Positions 7,801-16,551 of a DNA stretch of 64,000 nt are shown piece by piece; the first letter of the stretch is position 1, and every line of letters begins with the position of its first letter. Under the pieces are notes generated by a model. It made no database searches. It was not told where the DNA came from and saw nothing but the letters and a program-made list of their open reading frames with translations. Position numbers and translations under genes: made by a program. Source of the stretch: Dictyobacter aurantiacus (GTDB taxonomy: Bacteria > Chloroflexota > Ktedonobacteria > Ktedonobacterales > Ktedonobacteraceae); NCBI RefSeq assembly GCF_003967515.1, contig NZ_BIFQ01000001.1, positions 1,922,001 through 1,986,000 on the forward strand, read 5' to 3'.

Positions 7801-9490
7801 AAAAGTTGTCGGGAGAGAACTGGTCTTTATAGCTAGTTGGGCGACAAGTAGCTATCACTTGCATGTTTGCCCTTAATTGTTCTGCTCGTGAAAGAAATTC
7901 AGTAATACATGAGAGCATCTGATCACAAAGATTTTGTTCAGTTACTTCATCCAAGCCATCAAAGATGAGGAGAGTTGGACGTGTTCGTAGTATCTCATGG
8001 ATAATCTTTTCATCAACTTCACGTGGACAGGCTGCTTTTTTACATATTTGTTCAGCTATATAAGCTTCTACTGTTTCATGTTCGGAGCTATCAGCAAGCC
8101 ATTGAGCAAAATATTTAAGAACAATACGAAAAGGTATACGCTTAGTTTTGGGTCGTAATCGTTTTTTCGCTGCTTTGCCTCCTGGGAGATCTTGATAAAG
8201 TTCATCTTCTCGCTGGAGCAAGATTGCTCTATGTATTTGAGCTAAATATTGCCCCAGTGTTGACTTCCCCTGTCCAGGTCCACCAATGATGACAAACTGT
8301 GTGAAGATTTCTTTCACAAAACTATTCATTGCAGACAATACTTTTTCCCGACCAATTAAAGCTCTTTCTGATGTTCGTTCGGCTTCTGCCCATAATGATA
8401 CCCGTTTATACCGAGAGCGTTTGCCAAAGAGGGCAATGCTGGGAGGATTGGGCTGATCCTTTCGAGGTTTCATTTCCAAATCAACAAAAACCTGGTGTAA
8501 TAGCGTGGTACGATCCGAGTCAGTCTCACCTGCTTGGTCAAGTTTGGCAACCTGATCCTCTTTAAACGAGGCCGCTAAATATAAGCCGATCACTTCTTGT
8601 AAACGCTCGTTTAACGCATGTGTATGCTCGCTTGAGATAGAGTGAGGTGTGTATTTGTTGCGAATAAGCTCAAGAACGTTTTCTATTGTGATTTTTTTTG
8701 CCAGGAGTTGTGGGTTTTTATTTTCTGCTTCATTAAGGCCATACCAGTGACGAGCAGGATCGTTACTACTAAGTGAGGAGGCTTTATATATCATTGCGAT
8801 TAAGTCGTCACGCAATACAGCTAAAGCTAGTGCAGAGAGATCCTGGCAGACGGTTAGAGATGACAAATGGTCCTGCGCAATTTCGGCCTCAAAACTATCT
8901 AGTCCTGGCCCTCTAACTAATTTTAGCTTCTTGAGCACAGACATAAGATCTTGAGGATTACACTGACAATATTGACAGAGAACGTCAAAAGATTCATTAA
9001 AGGGAGGATCTAAAAGGCTTGGAGAAGTAGCTTTTTCTACCGCCTGTAAAAGTTTTAGTGGGTTACGCCCCAGTTTGCGCTGTGCGCTACTGCTTTCTGG
9101 GCCAATGTTGGAGACAAAATAATAACCATTTATTTTTCCAGGAAATTCCTGATCTAACTCAATAAAGCGCTTTATACTATGCTTGAAGTCATCATCTAAT
9201 AGGGTCCACAATCCACTTTGCCGAGTTTTGATTTGATAGACATCAAAATTATCACTATCTATTTTTCCAACCAAATCTTCATAGTTCTCGCATATAATAG
9301 CTTGATATGGTAGTTTTTGATTAATAGAAGCAACAAGGAGAACAATACCATAAGCATGTTGATAACGAAATCGGCGTTGTATATCATCACCTGGATCGGT
9401 TGTGTTTAAAACACTATCTATAGAAGGTGTGTGAAAAATCCCTTGCTGATAACCGCCTTGATTTTTTTGTTGTGGACTTTGTTTAGCCAT
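4898..9490 (-). CDS. DUF4297/Cap4-like nuclease - NACHT NTPase, putative anti-phage NLR-like protein
   Basis: This 1530-residue protein starts at an ATG with an AGAGGTAGTATA leader. Residues about 30-150 match the DUF4297 (Cap4-type) PD-(D/E)XK dsDNA nuclease pattern: RRFRYQHAYGIVLL, CENYEDLV (Glu68, Asp72) and VYQIKTR (Lys88). Residues about 375-640 form a STAND/NACHT NTPase: Walker A GGPGQGKST (403-411), Walker B LLIFDGLDEV (507-516) and ATCRPTSY (547-554). The remaining 850 residues are Leu/Ile-rich helices of HEAT-like character, a likely sensor. In CBASS and Avs-type systems such nucleases degrade DNA after ligand binding and oligomerisation. That role here is inferred. It lies between tRNA-like direct repeats and is clearly AT-rich. 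Confidence 0.85.
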   Translation of the reverse strand: MAKQSPQQKNQGGYQQGIFHTPSIDSVLNTTDPGDDIQRRFRYQHAYGIVLLVASINQKLPYQAIICENYEDLVGKIDSDNFDVYQIKTRQSGLWTLLDDDFKHSIKRFIELDQEFPGKINGYYFVSNIGPESSSAQRKLGRNPLKLLQAVEKATSPSLLDPPFNESFDVLCQYCQCNPQDLMSVLKKLKLVRGPGLDSFEAEIAQDHLSSLTVCQDLSALALAVLRDDLIAMIYKASSLSSNDPARHWYGLNEAENKNPQLLAKKITIENVLELIRNKYTPHSISSEHTHALNERLQEVIGLYLAASFKEDQVAKLDQAGETDSDRTTLLHQVFVDLEMKPRKDQPNPPSIALFGKRSRYKRVSLWAEAERTSERALIGREKVLSAMNSFVKEIFTQFVIIGGPGQGKSTLGQYLAQIHRAILLQREDELYQDLPGGKAAKKRLRPKTKRIPFRIVLKYFAQWLADSSEHETVEAYIAEQICKKAACPREVDEKIIHEILRTRPTLLIFDGLDEVTEQNLCDQMLSCITEFLSRAEQLRANMQVIATCRPTSYKDQFSPDNFWHMELQPMSVEKVNEYAANWINIKAALLEEEQRRIKQTLDECLNERHTRDLLTTPLQVTIILLIIKDRGRPPSQREALFEKYWTTILDREKAKAQGMILTDDLLLFSLHAYMGYLLHRNAATENTRSLLPANEFVQLVCHFLYSQNNRLSAQAIQQRAEQIVEEARTRLVLIVEPEKGFFGFEIRSLQEFFAGVHIAETAKDTNQRFARFKAIAYSQHWHNVALFVAGRIINYYRGEAANILEICRQIDREYPDTYLRRGAWLALDIVADGVFGSYRNLQLSTLEHALTVFDDDITPKNRTYLRDALQKLSLDDYREILNVLFKKNHLPILHTQLLMVIDIYGKSIGADQYFMRALEILLLSSREKVIIEALNLGFLYKVKPIWLSEQLKVHWQVWTKEIHNTFRVWWSTNAHYTQKVLQALPLSEERANELMNCLFDLGMYYYYYNSFKLEVLDDLTSFSSQINLLMQIIHLSGMISIMRQSTLSQIYTLKIDTSLKIFQVNIKQLNKEERFMKLIPPDVLSRLLSDSKLMPQLRACIWTLYCEIHILTSSEIDQFLAESDIWIANQRSFVSYFRSRSSPLLNLILERHMQQDQVGVASLKPLLNEQQELLIGQKVNKALQKDLSVLSSEEQFFSILSNDYVVDRFPELAIIAKDLGITISEIIDVYFTPSLQTSEISPVLLEQVILYIKSVQYRPQGNSFLLEYILTNFSKQLNRKTIEQGIQLLHVLIKRLPDHIESCINLFLNLLTLEAIPLTVAPAILSYIENENILRNSWSRGVSGVSMRQQRLNLLNISLEYLANLAKFVNHTDNKIQQGAIIFFAALLDLVLEFDFMDDKYNTKLVALGFDWQLCLSLIRDTNIINRRRGILLLTYSPFPITEPKYFDELCSALSKSQDAQEIGAWAIFLKNFIIKDYEKKTLLNLLEAILDAPYRYASDIRIAAKERFTRLISEVDPKIKEGVDLGLP

Positions 9491-10335
9491 TATACTACCT
9501 CTGTTTTCAAATACGGTTGCTAGTTGCGATTAAACATAAACAAATTGCAAGTCGATTAACGCCAAAGGCCTCCAGTGCATATACAAATCATGAATTATCC
9601 TATTATACTTCCTATTTCCGAAATGTTCAATGTAGAATATCAGCTGTTGCTTACTAGAGCTAGCCTACTATACGTTTAAATTAAAAAATACAATGTTTCA
9701 TGTTCTCTTTGATACTGTAATTGTGTGCACGGCAAAAGCGCTGATAGCCTGGCATTACAAAAGGCCCAATGTTAGGATATTGATGATGTCAGATAGAAGT
9801 AGCTGTGGATAGGCCATCAGCAAATGTGAAAAGAACAATCAAGTACGTTCTTACATGCGTCCCTTCTACTCGCCCAGTATATTTGTCCTGAGCCTTCATT
9901 TGCTCTTAGTATTAAAAAGGATGCAAAAAAGTTCTTATATTTCATAGAGAAAACATGATTAATTCCCTTGCGAGTTAATCGGGGTAAATGACAAGCTATT
10001 AAAAGAGTAGTTCAAATCCTCTTATTGCTAATCAGGCCACAATCAAATAGGCCTAATTGTCCTAAAAAAGGACCTGCCTTAATTTCCACCACGTCTGCTA
10101 TCTATCCGCCAAAGGAAGCATCGCCGTACAGCAACTCAAAAATAAGAATCAATAGATATAAATAAACGGTTTTATTAAGAACAGATCCCGATAAAGAATG
10201 GGGGCAAAAGTGGGGGCAGAAACGTTCAACGCAGGTTATGAAGCCTTGATTTATTTGGACAATTTTAATAAGCCAATCAGCTTGAGAGGCCCATCGGGGC
10301 AGATGGCAAGCCATTAGAAAACGGGACTGTGAGTA
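9491..10335. other. intergenic stretch with degenerate tRNA-like sequence
   Basis: No convincing gene is present in these 845 bases. At 9979-10022 the sequence ATCGGGGTAAATGACAAGC ... GAGTAGTTCAAATCCTCT resembles the 10292-10347 region (ATCGGGGCAGATGGCAAGC ... GAGTAGTTCAAATCCTCT), with the internal part shortened. The 9979 copy lacks the CACCCCGACTA end. The sequence TGGGGGCA occurs twice at 10198-10217, and TGGGGGCAAAA recurs at 1694-1704 beside the left repeat. These could be integrase arm sites. Confidence 0.45.
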
Positions 10336-10359
10336 GTTCAAATCCTCTCACCCCGACTA
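10336..10359 (+). repeat. tRNA 3'-end-like sequence, right copy of the 24-bp direct repeat (attR candidate)
   Basis: It is identical over 24 bases to 1582-1605 and is followed by CCA. The bases upstream (from ATCGGGG at 10292) recall a tRNA 5' acceptor strand, but the anticodon arm cannot be folded. A strong hairpin follows directly, as at the left copy. Confidence 0.6.
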
Positions 10360-10361
10360 CC

Positions 10362-10407
10362 AAACGAGGCCGGAAGCTTTCTGATAAACGAGTTTCCGGC
10401 CTCGTTT
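10362..10407 (+). terminator. hairpin terminator after the right tRNA-like end
   Basis: The perfect 14-bp arms AAACGAGGCCGGAA and TTCCGGCCTCGTTT enclose an 18-nt loop and are followed by TATTTAT. It shares the GGCCG core with the hairpin after the left repeat. Confidence 0.65.
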
Positions 10408-10500
10408 TATTTATACCTCTCCCTCGTCTTTCAAGCCTCGTATACCTCACAAATGCAGCAACGGTGTAGCAACCCGCTTATTTTGTTGCTTCGCTCATGG

Positions 10501-10737
10501 TCACGCGTAAATCCGAAGGCGTTTGAAATACAATGTGAGGTAACGGGGCGGATCAGGTTGTTGTGTGCCAACGAGTTCCCACCCTTGTGCGCCCAATACA
10601 TTACAAAAATCTACTATAGAGGCATATACCTTTCCGTCATCGAGTATGTTCTGCTCATTCATCTGAATGACCTTCCACATCCTTTGTGTCTGGTAGCCAG
10701 AATGCAGTAAAAAAGAACAATATTCCCATTGTTGCAT
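10501..10737 (-). CDS. small DUF4177-like protein
   Basis: The 78-residue protein begins MQQWEYCSFLL and contains LGAQGWELVGTQ and LTLYFKRL. This W-E-Y start, the GWELV core and the final F-K-R strand are the pattern of small DUF4177-type proteins. The start has an AAGGAAC site. It is monocistronic, on the minus strand, just outside the putative island. The function of the family is not established. Confidence 0.65.
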   Translation of the reverse strand: MQQWEYCSFLLHSGYQTQRMWKVIQMNEQNILDDGKVYASIVDFCNVLGAQGWELVGTQQPDPPRYLTLYFKRLRIYA

Positions 10738-10969
10738 ATAGGTTCCTTATCTTACCTCATCTTAAAAAGTTTGCTTATGAAGATAGACGCAACAAAATGG
10801 AGTATGTAAAAGGCCCCTGACATCAGTTTTCCTGCCCTTTATGTCCTCTATAGAAATTTTTATCTGGTATGTGTAGGTATGTGCATTTTAATCAGTTTGG
10901 TATTTATCTTCTATAGTTTCACCCTATTATCAAGAAAACTTTAGTAGTGCAAGTACTACTCGTTTCTCT

Positions 10970-11140
10970 ACTTGTGTGATATCCTTATAAGGATCAAGGC
11001 AACGCGAGGGCATATCCTACAGATGCTTGCTTATGCCTATGGTGATAATAAGCAAGAAGATGCGTTTGACCGTGCTATCGCAGAAACAACTGATCTACTC
11101 GCGTTTTCTGGCGAGGGAATAGATGCGTCAAAAAAGGACG
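10970..11140 (+). pseudogene. internal fragment of a TPR-repeat protein
   Basis: The frame reads RGHILQMLAYAYGDNKQEDA followed by FDRAIAETTDLLAFSGEGIDASKK, an internal piece of the same TPR family as the fragment at 3396-3828. The two overlap only at EGIDASKK, so this one supplies sequence just upstream of the other. It ends inside the 3' end of the convergent nucleotidyltransferase gene. No start codon with a ribosome site is present. It is preceded by the same junction sequence as the other fragment. Confidence 0.6.
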
Positions 11141-11145
11141 GCCCA

Positions 11146-11919
11146 TCAGTGATGAGCGCATAGTTCTTGAATGGCGCTACGCATGGTTGGCTGCACATCA
11201 AAGCGTTGGGTAAGAAAATCCAGGATGGCCAGCGCTGACTCAACGTTGTGCTCATAGCCTTGAATAAAGCTCGGGAGGTAGCGGGCTACCTGTGGATAGC
11301 GCGTCTCATATCTGCGTTCTACATTGAATGGATCTTCGTTCTGTACCTGCGCGGTTTCCAATGTTTTGGTCAACGCAAGGATATGATCGACCGCATAACT
11401 CTGGATAAAACGCGTGCCGGTCAGTATCTCTCCTCGATGCACACGGCCAAGTCCAACATAAAGATTGGTCAATGCCTCACCCAGATGCCACTCCATGGTG
11501 CCTTCAATAGGATTGACGCGTTGCTGTACAGGTTGCGGCTTAAGCAATCCCTCATCAAATGAAGCATCTTTCCAGACAAGACGCCCCTGTGCAAAAGGAA
11601 TATGACGGAGCTCTTGCGGTTCGAATACGGCAAACTCACAGAAAATGCCATCCTCAAACAATGCCTTGTAACCATCCACGGTATTTCGAAAAATATAGCT
11701 CAACGGACAGGGAATAGCCAGCCAATCAAGATTCTCAATATAGCGGGCCTTTGATCCTGGCCTGACAATCGCAAAAAAATCCAGATCTGAATATTCATCC
11801 AGTCGCTCGGTTTCGATACCAACCGATCCAAGGCCAAGAAGCGCCAGTGCTGTACCTGTATCCCTCAATGCGATCCCAATCTCATCTAATCGCGCAAGAA
11901 GTTGCTGCGTTGTTGGCAT
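11146..11919 (-). CDS. nucleotidyltransferase-fold protein
   Basis: The protein starts MPTTQQLLARLDEIG at the ATG at 11919, with GAAAGGG upstream; a TTG six codons earlier is less likely. The motif LGSVGIETERLDEYSDLDFF (residues about 31-50) is the G-S ... D-x-D active site of the Pol-beta-like nucleotidyltransferase superfamily, which includes aminoglycoside and lincosamide adenylyltransferases. A helical C-terminal half (TMEWHLGEALTNLYVGLGR) resembles the HEPN-like tail of such enzymes. The substrate is unknown. Antibiotic modification or a stand-alone metabolic role are both possible. Confidence 0.75.
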   Translation of the reverse strand: MPTTQQLLARLDEIGIALRDTGTALALLGLGSVGIETERLDEYSDLDFFAIVRPGSKARYIENLDWLAIPCPLSYIFRNTVDGYKALFEDGIFCEFAVFEPQELRHIPFAQGRLVWKDASFDEGLLKPQPVQQRVNPIEGTMEWHLGEALTNLYVGLGRVHRGEILTGTRFIQSYAVDHILALTKTLETAQVQNEDPFNVERRYETRYPQVARYLPSFIQGYEHNVESALAILDFLTQRFDVQPTMRSAIQELCAHH

Positions 11920-12117
11920 GAAAATTTTCCCTTTCAATAATTCTTTTTATCAGTAAAAATGTAATTATAACTCATACATTGACGACCTTGTAGCAATAAA
12001 AATAATAGGTTTTTAACAAAACCATATTGTAAATTTAAAAATTACAAGTTACTCTTTTCAGGTGCCTATACATAAAAGTTATTTTTGTGTTAAACACAAT
12101 GAGAGGAAAATATTTGT

Positions 12118-13890
12118 ATGCAGAAATTGAGAGGCAGGGTATGGATCGCTTCTTTCCTGGCCCTGATCAGCTTGCTGGGTAGTGCATTACCCCAGGTCGC
12201 GCTGGCGGCTGCGAGTCAGCCTGCGCCAGCGGGCAATGTGACGTTTAAAGATGAATCGGGCGATACGACGACCCCTATCAAACATGTGATCGTCATTATT
12301 GGCGAGAACCACACCTATGATAATGTCTTTGGAACATATCAGCCGGTCCATGGTCAGACGGTAAATAATCTGCTGTCCGAGGGTATCGTGACCGCTTCGG
12401 GAAACCTGGGCAAACATGTCTCGAAGGCACAGCAGGAGACCGCCACCGATACAAAGGCATATCAGCTCACACCCACAAAGACAGGGAAGTATCAGACCTT
12501 ACCACAGCCATATACGACATATGCACAGGGACAGCCCCAGAATGTTCCCGATCAGCGCTTCCCGGCCAATCTACCCAATGGGCCCTACCAGATTACAAAA
12601 TATGTGCCCTATGAGAATTCCTACATTGGTGATCCGCTACACCGCTTCTACCAGATGTGGCAGCAGCAGGATGGTGGTAAGGCCGATCTGTACACCTGGG
12701 TTCATGAGACTGCCGGTGACGACAACGGCGCGCTTCCGCCCAAGCCAACCAATCAGGGCGCTTTGTCGATGGGTTACTACAACATGAGCACCGGCGATGC
12801 ACCTTTCTTCAAGCAGATGGCCGATACCTATGCCAGCAGCGACAACTATCATCAGGCGGTAATGGGTGGTACCGGCGCGAACCATATTATGCTAGGCACC
12901 GGCGATTCCGCTTATTATCAGGATGCGCAGGGACGCCCTACGGTTCCTCCCAGCAATCAGATTGAGAATCCCAATCCAAAACCAGGCACAAACAATAACT
13001 ATACCCAGGATGGCTACTCGGGCGGTAGCTATAGCAACTGTTCCGATCCAAGCCAGCCAGGCGTCAACCAGATCCAGAGCTATATCCATTCACTGCCATA
13101 TGCACCGTTCCGCAATGGAGATTGCGCGCCCGGCGCTTACTATCTGCTGAACAATTACCTGCCTGGCTATACGCCTTCGGGACAGCTTTCCAGTGGTACA
13201 CCCTATATTGTTCCCCCTCAGAAGTTCCCGACCATCGCGGATGAGCTGTCTGCGCGCAACGTATCCTGGAAATATTATGGCCAGGGCATGAACGATGGCA
13301 AGACGCCCAGCCAGTACTTCTGCCCCATCTGCGATCCCTTCCAGTACGCAACTTCGATCATGACTACATCGAAGAAAAATAATCTTCAGGACTTCACACA
13401 GTTTCAGAAGGATGTCACCAACAACACGCTGCCCGCCGTCTCATTTATCAAACCCGACGAGATTCATGATGGGCATCCAGCCTCCTCCTCGCTATCGATC
13501 TTCGAGAACTATTCGAAGGATATCGTCAATGAGGTAAAGAGCAATCCGAAGCTGTTCAAGGATACCGCGATTCTCATCACCTTCGATGAGGGTGGCGGCT
13601 ACTACGACTCGGGCTACATCCAGCCACTGACCTTCTTTGGCGATGGTCCTCGCGTTCCGCTGATGGTGGTTTCACCCTACTCAAAACGCGGCTATGTCGA
13701 TCATACCTACAATGATCACGTATCGATCCTGAAATTTATCGAGGCAAACTGGAAGCTGCACACGCTCTCATCGCGTAGCCTTGATAACCTGCCCAATCCG
13801 CGCACGAGCGCCTATAACCCGTATAAACCGGTCAACGGACCAGCCATCGGCAACCTGATGGAGCTGTTCAATTTCCACCACGATGACTAA
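12118..13890 (+). CDS. secreted phosphoesterase of the phospholipase C / acid phosphatase family
   Basis: The protein has 590 residues. A signal peptide (basic MQKLRGR, a hydrophobic core, then ALAAASQ) ends near residue 31. IKHVIVIIGENHTYDNVFGT is the N-terminal metal and nucleophile motif of PF04185 phosphoesterases. Later motifs are HDGHPA, LITFDEGGGYYDS and RVPLMVVSPYSKRGYVDHTY, followed by NDHVSILKFIE, all typical of the family. It should cleave phosphomonoesters or phospholipids outside the membrane in scavenging. The ATG has a GAGGAAA site. The gene is alone and ends at a shared strong hairpin. Confidence 0.88.
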   Translation: MQKLRGRVWIASFLALISLLGSALPQVALAAASQPAPAGNVTFKDESGDTTTPIKHVIVIIGENHTYDNVFGTYQPVHGQTVNNLLSEGIVTASGNLGKHVSKAQQETATDTKAYQLTPTKTGKYQTLPQPYTTYAQGQPQNVPDQRFPANLPNGPYQITKYVPYENSYIGDPLHRFYQMWQQQDGGKADLYTWVHETAGDDNGALPPKPTNQGALSMGYYNMSTGDAPFFKQMADTYASSDNYHQAVMGGTGANHIMLGTGDSAYYQDAQGRPTVPPSNQIENPNPKPGTNNNYTQDGYSGGSYSNCSDPSQPGVNQIQSYIHSLPYAPFRNGDCAPGAYYLLNNYLPGYTPSGQLSSGTPYIVPPQKFPTIADELSARNVSWKYYGQGMNDGKTPSQYFCPICDPFQYATSIMTTSKKNNLQDFTQFQKDVTNNTLPAVSFIKPDEIHDGHPASSSLSIFENYSKDIVNEVKSNPKLFKDTAILITFDEGGGYYDSGYIQPLTFFGDGPRVPLMVVSPYSKRGYVDHTYNDHVSILKFIEANWKLHTLSSRSLDNLPNPRTSAYNPYKPVNGPAIGNLMELFNFHHDD

Positions 13891-13962
13891 ACGTCCTTGA
13901 CATGTAGCGCCACGGCTGGCAATACGGTAATTTTTTCCGATAACTCCTCATTGATAGGAAAA

Positions 13963-14009
13963 AACCGGAGCCCCCTCCTTCTCGTTTCGAGAAGGAGGGG
14001 GCTCCGGTT
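13963..14009. terminator. bidirectional terminator, perfect 22-bp hairpin
   Basis: AACCGGAGCCCCCTCCTTCTCG and its complement enclose a TTT loop between the convergent phosphoesterase and surface-protein genes. It could end both transcripts. Confidence 0.8.
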
Positions 14010-14031
14010 GCATACTGTACTCTATTCAGAG

Positions 14032-16551
14032 CTATTTGAACGCGTACGAGAACACGTGCAAATAGCCATTCATAGGTAGGGTGATGCTTTGTAGTGTACT
14101 GTTTGGGTTCAGATAGAACTCATTCATGTAGATGTAGTTGTTAATTGTCTGATGACCGGTATGAGTATTGCGATAACTCATAGTCGCCGCGACAGGTTCT
14201 AAGCCAGACTTAGAATTACACCAGTCCGGGAAAGACAATGAAACGGTCTCAGAGTGCCCATCAGTATATGTGAGGGTAAGCGCGCCACCAGTGACGCCAT
14301 TCACCGAAGAGCCCAGAAATGCCAGGGATTTTGCGCCCGCAGGAGGAGTGACATTAAATACCTGGTTCGTCGTCACATAGTTATCCATTGTACCAGCGGC
14401 AGGCCAGGGGAAGCTATACCCGTTGTATTTAAAAGTGCCACCCGGGGTCAGGCCAGCACTCTGCATCGCCTGCGCAGAGTAACTGCTCCCATTGGGACTA
14501 TCAAAATTTCCAACTGAGGTCGCGGTATCATTGGTGATACCCACGTTGTTATAGGTACCAGCTCTCTCAGCAGCCGCAAAGATATGCATAGTACCGCCGG
14601 TTGTTTGTGGCAACTGCACGCTGGTCAAAGTTTTGCCAGCAGCCAGCGGAATCTCATTGTAGTAGAGATAATTCTTTGTGGCCTGTGTGCCATAAGGAGT
14701 ATTACGATATGGCATAGTGGCAATCACATAATTAGTAAATTTTACAGCGTTCGCACACCAGTCGGAAAACGCAAGTGTAGCAGTCGAGGTAGTACCGTCA
14801 CTATAGTTCAAGGTAATCAGACCCGACGAAGCGCCACCTGTAGCTGAACCAAGGAACGCCAGGGAAGTAGCATTGCTAACGCTGTTGACAGTAATAGTCT
14901 GCCCATTCGCAACCCAGTTATCAGGAAATAAACCAGATCCATACATTACAGTAAAAGTGGCACCATTGATAGTGAATGGATGCAGATTATTGGGTGAACT
15001 AAAGAGGATCCCGGCATTCTGCAGAGCCTGTCCGGAATAACTTTTACCACTACCATCGAAATTACCAAAGAGTGGTCCATTATCGTCAGAGACGCCTACA
15101 TTATCAAAGAAACCGCTAGTGCCGGTGGCGATTGAATAGACGTGTATATGACCACCACTGGTCGACGAGGGCAGTATAATGCTTTGCACCGTTCTAGTAG
15201 GGTCGATATTCATTTCCGCGTAGAAAAGATAGGTGCTCACCTGCTGCTGACCAGTACGTGTGTTGCGACTGGACATAGCATAAAAATAGCGATTGCCGAA
15301 GGAAGGTGGCTGGGAATGAGCGTTCAATGTCCAGTCACTGAAACCCAGTTGAAAGGGCATACTATAACCATCGGTGTAGACGATAGTAGCGGTACCCACA
15401 GAGGGACCACCAGTAGCCGCGCCGATAAAACCTAATTTTGCTGCGTTCGCAACAGGGGTGATAGAGATGGTTTGTCCGTTGGCCACATAATTGTCAGGAG
15501 AGCCTGGCAAGACATCAGGCCACTGGAATTTCATATTATAGTTGCCAGCGAGATCGTTGTTATAGGAGATGGTATAGCCAGTCCCCCAGCCCATAGCCGA
15601 TGATGAATAGCTGGCACCGCCACCATCGAAATTACCCGCTGTTGGATAGGCATCATCGCTCATACCGGTATTATTATAGGGATTGGTGTATGTGGCGGCA
15701 CGTGCACCATAAGCGAAGATATGCATTTTTGCGCTAGTAGTAAGTGTTGGTAACTTTACACTTACAGCTTGCTTCGTCGCATCTGTCTTAATTGTTGCAT
15801 AGAAGAGATACGTTTTTACGTTCTGAGGTCCACTGCGGAGATTCCGATATGGCTGAGCAGACACAATAACATTGCCATAAGAAGGTGAATTTGCTCCACC
15901 ACCGAGTGTCCAGTCGCTCATACCAAGCGAGAAGCTTTGCGTGGTCCCATCGCTGTAGGTCACTATCACTGTGCCACTAACAGCACCACCCGAGGCGGCT
16001 CCAATAAAACCAATCACCTGGGTATTCGTCTGTGAAAGTGGGAGTACCTGTCCGCTGGCTTGCCAGTTATCTGCCAGTGTAGGGCTACTCTGATTATTCA
16101 CGTTGGGCCAGGAAAACTGGATACCATCATAGATAAAAGGGATGCCCGGCTCGATGTTGGTTGTAATTAATGCGTCATAAGAATAGCTACCATTGGCACC
16201 ATCGAAGTTTCCAGCCGTCACGTTTGACTTCGAGCTAATACCAACATTGTTGAAAGCAGGAGCGCTGCTCGCAGTTGTGTTCATTGCCCTGGTAGAAATA
16301 CTTGAGTGCGGTGGAACTGCATAAAAAGACTGCTGACCTTTACTTCGGTAGGTAGCAGCATCGCCAATCAACCCTGAAGCAGTGGCCTTTGCAGTATGGG
16401 GCTGAAGACGTATGCTGACCACTGAAAAGGCCGCACCAGCCAGCACTACAAACATAAGAAAAGACGTAAATAGAATGCGTCTATACCGGCGAAAGAAGGT
16501 TGTCGGCATTGACTGTACAGCATTCCCTTGCCTATGATCCGGATCCATCAT
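14032..16551 (-). CDS. secreted or surface-anchored protein with four tandem repeat domains
   Basis: The 839 residues begin with a basic stretch and one membrane helix (about 27-46), a signal or anchor. Four repeats of about 185-190 residues start near 100, 292, 481 and 668. Each has NNVGISDD-like and GNFDG..SYS motifs, a DNW.A.GQ element, FIGAA.GG, YSDGT, SDW, YRN.R.G.Q and a final MHIFA. The layout resembles beta-sandwich carbohydrate-binding or adhesive modules of secreted glycoside hydrolases, but no catalytic domain is present. The ATG pair at 16551 has a GGGAGAG site. Export and surface binding are inferred. Confidence 0.75.
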   Translation of the reverse strand: MMDPDHRQGNAVQSMPTTFFRRYRRILFTSFLMFVVLAGAAFSVVSIRLQPHTAKATASGLIGDAATYRSKGQQSFYAVPPHSSISTRAMNTTASSAPAFNNVGISSKSNVTAGNFDGANGSYSYDALITTNIEPGIPFIYDGIQFSWPNVNNQSSPTLADNWQASGQVLPLSQTNTQVIGFIGAASGGAVSGTVIVTYSDGTTQSFSLGMSDWTLGGGANSPSYGNVIVSAQPYRNLRSGPQNVKTYLFYATIKTDATKQAVSVKLPTLTTSAKMHIFAYGARAATYTNPYNNTGMSDDAYPTAGNFDGGGASYSSSAMGWGTGYTISYNNDLAGNYNMKFQWPDVLPGSPDNYVANGQTISITPVANAAKLGFIGAATGGPSVGTATIVYTDGYSMPFQLGFSDWTLNAHSQPPSFGNRYFYAMSSRNTRTGQQQVSTYLFYAEMNIDPTRTVQSIILPSSTSGGHIHVYSIATGTSGFFDNVGVSDDNGPLFGNFDGSGKSYSGQALQNAGILFSSPNNLHPFTINGATFTVMYGSGLFPDNWVANGQTITVNSVSNATSLAFLGSATGGASSGLITLNYSDGTTSTATLAFSDWCANAVKFTNYVIATMPYRNTPYGTQATKNYLYYNEIPLAAGKTLTSVQLPQTTGGTMHIFAAAERAGTYNNVGITNDTATSVGNFDSPNGSSYSAQAMQSAGLTPGGTFKYNGYSFPWPAAGTMDNYVTTNQVFNVTPPAGAKSLAFLGSSVNGVTGGALTLTYTDGHSETVSLSFPDWCNSKSGLEPVAATMSYRNTHTGHQTINNYIYMNEFYLNPNSTLQSITLPMNGYLHVFSYAFK

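Noticed and set aside
10102..10341. A 79-codon minus-strand frame near the right tRNA-like repeat
   Set aside because: It has no ribosome site or family pattern and crosses the tRNA-like sequence.
10292..10362. A complete tRNA gene ending at the right repeat
   Set aside because: The 5' ATCGGGG and 3' CACCCCG strands could pair in part, but there is no anticodon arm and the T-stem has mismatches, so it is only tRNA-like.
12040..12100. Another respiratory operator site upstream of the phosphoesterase
   Set aside because: TTCAGG is present but the second half (TATACATA in place of TGTAAGGT) does not match well enough.
12416..13351. Several Arg/His-rich frames inside the phosphoesterase gene
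   Set aside because: They are shadow frames of a well-supported secreted protein.
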